DNA from: SAR116 cluster bacterium AG-321-A13
GTDB lineage: Bacteria; Pseudomonadota; Alphaproteobacteria; Puniceispirillales; Marisalimonadaceae
DNA length: 64,000 nt
Assembly: GCA_003283875.1 (NCBI GenBank)
Contig: QBXD01000001.1
Location: 58,115-122,114 of the forward strand
Direction of reading: 5' to 3'
Shown here: positions 61,032 through 64,000 of the stretch, piece after piece
Layout of the letters: the number at the start of each line of letters is the position of its first letter
Position numbering within the stretch: the stretch's first letter is position 1
Position numbers and translations under genes: made by a program
The notes under the pieces: model-generated
The model's database searches: none
Told to the model about the DNA's origin: nothing
Seen by the model: only the letters and a program-made list of their open reading frames with translations

Positions 61032-61490
61032 ATGGTAGTTATTAAACACCCCTCAGAAATTGGAAATTTTATTAAAAAGCCATTGACACCAAGTGAATGG
61101 TATCATGTAACTCAGGAAAAAATTAATAACTTTGCTGAAGCAACTTCTGATCATCAATGGATACATGTTGATGAAGAAAGAGCAAAAAAAGAAATGCCCG
61201 ATGGTAAAACTATTGCTCATGGTTACTTCATGGTATCTTTACTTCCAAAATTGGCTGCTCAAAATGCTCAAATTCAAAATTCATCTAAAACATTAAATTA
61301 TGGTTCTGACAAAGTACGCTTTATCAACACGGTAAAGGCTGGATCACATGTTAGACTCAATAGAACTATAATATCATGTGAAGAAATGAAGAATGGTGGA
61401 TATAGAGTAGTTAACAAATGTGAATTAGAAATTAAAAATGAAAGTAAGCCAGCATTTATTGCTGAAACAATATCTTTAGTATTTTCATAA
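61032..61490 (+). CDS. MaoC family (R)-specific enoyl-CoA hydratase-like protein
   Basis: FAEATSDHQWIHVDEERAKKEMPDGKTIAHGYFMVSLLPKL (hydratase 2 motif). Confidence 0.92.
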   Translation: MVVIKHPSEIGNFIKKPLTPSEWYHVTQEKINNFAEATSDHQWIHVDEERAKKEMPDGKTIAHGYFMVSLLPKLAAQNAQIQNSSKTLNYGSDKVRFINTVKAGSHVRLNRTIISCEEMKNGGYRVVNKCELEIKNESKPAFIAETISLVFS

Positions 61491-61514
61491 TTAATAAATT
61501 ATAAAGGGCCTGAA

Positions 61515-62483
61515 ATGAAAGCGATTGTTTGTAGTGATTTTGGACCAATCCAAAATATAGAATATAAAGATGTCAAAGAACCTATTATTCAAAGTGAAAG
61601 TGTAATCATAGATGTTAAGTCTGTAGGTGTAAATTTTCCAGATGGATTATTAGTTCAAGGCAAATATCAATTAAAACCAGAAACTCCTTTTATTCCTGGA
61701 ATGGAAGTAGCTGGTGAAATTATAAGAGTTGGATCAAGTGTAAAAAACTTTAAAATAGGAGATAGAGTTACAGCTCTTTCTCAGCTTAGTGGATATGCCG
61801 AGCAAGCTGTTGTCCAAGAAAAAAAAGTTTTTAAAATACCGCCTAAAATGTCTTTTGATGATTCATGTGCACTCTTATGTGCATATGGGACATCCCATTA
61901 TGCACTAAAACAAAGAGCTCAATTACAAAAAAATGAGTTACTAGTTGTTTTAGGAGCTTCAGGTTCAACTGGAATAGCAGCCATTCAAATAGGTAAAATA
62001 ATAGGAGCAAAAGTAATTGCTGTATCTTCAAATCCTGAGAAGCAAAAGATAGCCAAAGATAATGGAGCAGATATTTCCATTGGATACGATAATCTTAAAG
62101 AAGAATTAAAAAGCATATCAAATGGCAAAGGTGTCGATGTTATTTTTGACCCTGTTGGAGGGGATATATTTGATACAGTGGCTAGAACAATGGCTAGAAG
62201 TGGTAGATTATTAGTTATTGGATTTGCATCAGGTACAATACCAAAATTAGCAGTCAACTTAGCATTAGTAAAAGAGTTTAGTGTAGTTGGTGTCTTCTGG
62301 GGAGCTTTTACCCGAGGAGAACCCGAAGAATATAAAAAGAATATGATTGAACTATTTGAATGGTATCAAAAAGATCTACTTAAACCTTTGATAGAGGAAA
62401 ATTATCCATTGTCAGAAGCTGCAAAAGTGTTAGAGAAAATTCTTGCTAGAGGCGCTAAAGGTAAAATAATTTTAAAACCTTAA
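61515..62483 (+). CDS. NADPH:quinone oxidoreductase family (zinc-independent MDR)
   Basis: VGVNFPDGLLVQGKYQLKPETPFIPGMEVAGEI, LVVLGASGSTGIAAIQIGKIIGAKVIAVSSNPEKQ. Confidence 0.93.
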   Translation: MKAIVCSDFGPIQNIEYKDVKEPIIQSESVIIDVKSVGVNFPDGLLVQGKYQLKPETPFIPGMEVAGEIIRVGSSVKNFKIGDRVTALSQLSGYAEQAVVQEKKVFKIPPKMSFDDSCALLCAYGTSHYALKQRAQLQKNELLVVLGASGSTGIAAIQIGKIIGAKVIAVSSNPEKQKIAKDNGADISIGYDNLKEELKSISNGKGVDVIFDPVGGDIFDTVARTMARSGRLLVIGFASGTIPKLAVNLALVKEFSVVGVFWGAFTRGEPEEYKKNMIELFEWYQKDLLKPLIEENYPLSEAAKVLEKILARGAKGKIILKP

Positions 62484-62505
62484 TTGATAAAAAAATATAA
62501 ATTTT

Positions 62506-63312
62506 TTATTCTTTTTTTAAAAACTTCCCAAAAAAATGGGAAAGAAAAAATAAAACTGCACTAACAGCTACAATGGAAGGTCCAGATGGAATATCTGTTT
62601 CAACAGATATATAAATTCCTATTATAACTGAAAAAATACCAATTAGAGTTGAAACTACTACCATAATTTCTGGTGAATTGACTAGTCTTCTAGCAGTTGC
62701 TGCAGGTATTATTAACATTGCTGTAATTAATAAAAGTCCAATAATTTGTAATGACAACGCAACAACTATAGTTAAAACTGAGGTCAATAACAAATTCATA
62801 TATAGAGGATTTATTCCCTCTGCTTTTGCTAGGTCTTCGTCTACAGTCACTAAAAGTAAAGATGACCAATTAAATAATATAAGGGTTATAGCTAAAAAAA
62901 CTCCTATATACATTCCCCAAATATCATTTGAGCTTACTGTCAAAATGTCACCAAATAAAATGGCATGTAGATCTATTTTAATTTTATTGAATGAAATTAC
63001 TATAATCCCAATAGCAAGTGCTACGTGGGCCAATACACCTAATAAGGTGTCAGATGAGAGAACTTTGCTTTGTTGTAACCATAAAAATAGAAATCCAAAG
63101 ATCAAACAGACAAAAACAACTCCTATATTTATGCCGACACCAAGTAATATTCCTATTCCCGCACCTAGTAAGGAACTATGTGCAATTGATTCACCATAAT
63201 ATGAAAGTCTTCTCCAAACGACGAAACAGCCTACAAGACCAGATATTAGAGCAACTGCAACACCTGCTAAAATACCTCTTATGATGAACGGATCAGTTAT
63301 TTTATTCTCCAG
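62506..63312 (-). CDS. znuB: Zinc/manganese-type metal ABC transporter permease, ZnuB-like
   Basis: Frame is open upstream of the tracked 63105 start: ...LENKITDPFIIRGILAGVAVALISGLVGCFVVWRRLSYYGESIAHSSLLGAGIGILLGVGINIGVVFVCLIFGFLFLW...; 5' end uncertain (CTG at 63312 or CTG at 63342). Confidence 0.82.
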   Translation of the reverse strand: MENKITDPFIIRGILAGVAVALISGLVGCFVVWRRLSYYGESIAHSSLLGAGIGILLGVGINIGVVFVCLIFGFLFLWLQQSKVLSSDTLLGVLAHVALAIGIIVISFNKIKIDLHAILFGDILTVSSNDIWGMYIGVFLAITLILFNWSSLLLVTVDEDLAKAEGINPLYMNLLLTSVLTIVVALSLQIIGLLLITAMLIIPAATARRLVNSPEIMVVVSTLIGIFSVIIGIYISVETDIPSGPSIVAVSAVLFFLSHFFGKFLKKE

Positions 63313-63328
63313 TAATAATATTATTGTG

Positions 63329-64000
63329 TTAAACTTTTTCAGTTTCGTTTGAATGTTGATAAACTGCCATTATATTTGCCATATCTTTACCAAACATAGA
63401 TATAAATTCTGGATCTTTAGTAATTTGTTGAGGTTTACCGATACAGCATATGTGATTAGAAAGACATAATACTTTTTTTGTTGAAGCCATAACTAAATGT
63501 AAATCGTGAGACACCATCAAAATACTTAAACCTCTTTTTAAAAATATGGATTGCAAAAGATTATAAAAGTAGATTTGACCAGAAACATCTAAATTTTGAG
63601 CAGGTTCGTCAAGAATAAGTAATTCAGGATTATTAAGCAAACTTCTTGCAAGCAATACTCTTTGCATTTCACCACCAGACAAAACTGAAAGTTGCTTGTT
63701 AATTATTTTCTCAATTTGTGTCTCAGATACAACTTGTCTAAAAGAAATTTCATCAAATTTTTTTCTCATGGTTATAAAATTTTGGACACTCATAGGCATT
63801 GTATTAATGATATTTATGGACTGGGGCATGTATCCTATTTTTAAATTAGGTTTCTTAGTAATTTGACCACTATCAGGCTTGTAGAACTCCATTAAACATT
63901 TTAATAGCATAGTTTTACCAGCACCATTTGGTCCAATAATAGTAAGAAAATCATTTTTTTTTATTTCTATATCGATATTTTTCAATATGGCTTTTTCATT
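63329..64000 (-). CDS. znuC: Zinc/manganese-type metal ABC transporter ATP-binding protein, ZnuC-like, partial at window edge
   Basis: ...NEKAILKNIDIEIKKNDFLTIIGPNGAGKTMLLKCLMEFYKP, LSGGEMQRVLLARSLLNNPELLILDEPAQNLD; frame remains open to window end. Confidence 0.88.
   Translation of the reverse strand, partial: NEKAILKNIDIEIKKNDFLTIIGPNGAGKTMLLKCLMEFYKPDSGQITKKPNLKIGYMPQSINIINTMPMSVQNFITMRKKFDEISFRQVVSETQIEKIINKQLSVLSGGEMQRVLLARSLLNNPELLILDEPAQNLDVSGQIYFYNLLQSIFLKRGLSILMVSHDLHLVMASTKKVLCLSNHICCIGKPQQITKDPEFISMFGKDMANIMAVYQHSNETEKV

Noticed and set aside
62678-63199. 173-aa plus-strand ORF
   Set aside because: Antisense to the znuB-like CDS, including the part of the frame omitted from the track.
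1-64000. CRISPR arrays, insertion sequences, prophage, toxin-antitoxin or defence islands, riboswitches
   Set aside because: Looked for regular direct repeats, transposase/integrase/Cas/restriction motifs and long structured leaders; none recognised by eye. A covariance-model search could still find small structured RNAs.

Overview
The window is AT-rich, densely packed bacterial chromosome. The gene content (TAXI-TRAP and Liv transporters, many acyl-CoA/SDR/PhyH enzymes, photolyase) suggests a streamlined marine alphaproteobacterium, but that placement is inference. I found no CRISPR array, transposase, integrase, rRNA or prophage. It contains about 70 protein genes and one tRNA-Arg(TCT). Main blocks are: photolyase and metallophosphoesterase; a frameshifted threonine ammonia-lyase; a YbbA/YbbP-type ABC exporter beside a TesA-like esterase; assorted oxidoreductases; a TAXI-family TRAP transporter; a catabolic region (AtuA-like, ThDP enzyme, FMN 2-hydroxyacid oxidase, RraA, CoA-transferase, acyl-CoA dehydrogenases); an ACAD10/11-like dehydrogenase with phosphotransferase, SDR and acyl-CoA ligases; a complete Liv-type ABC transporter; and a ZnuB/ZnuC-like system at the right edge. 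Most worth a second look: a G7 homopolymer frameshift splitting ilvA; a decayed VOC/glyoxalase pseudogene; a possible LvaACDE-like 4-hydroxyacid module; a probable triple-HotDog protein; a split AtuA; hairpins placed after the binding-protein gene in both transporter operons; and several small ORFs missing from the supplied track. I see no clear defence system or other obviously new system; the catabolic clusters are the best candidates for undescribed biology.
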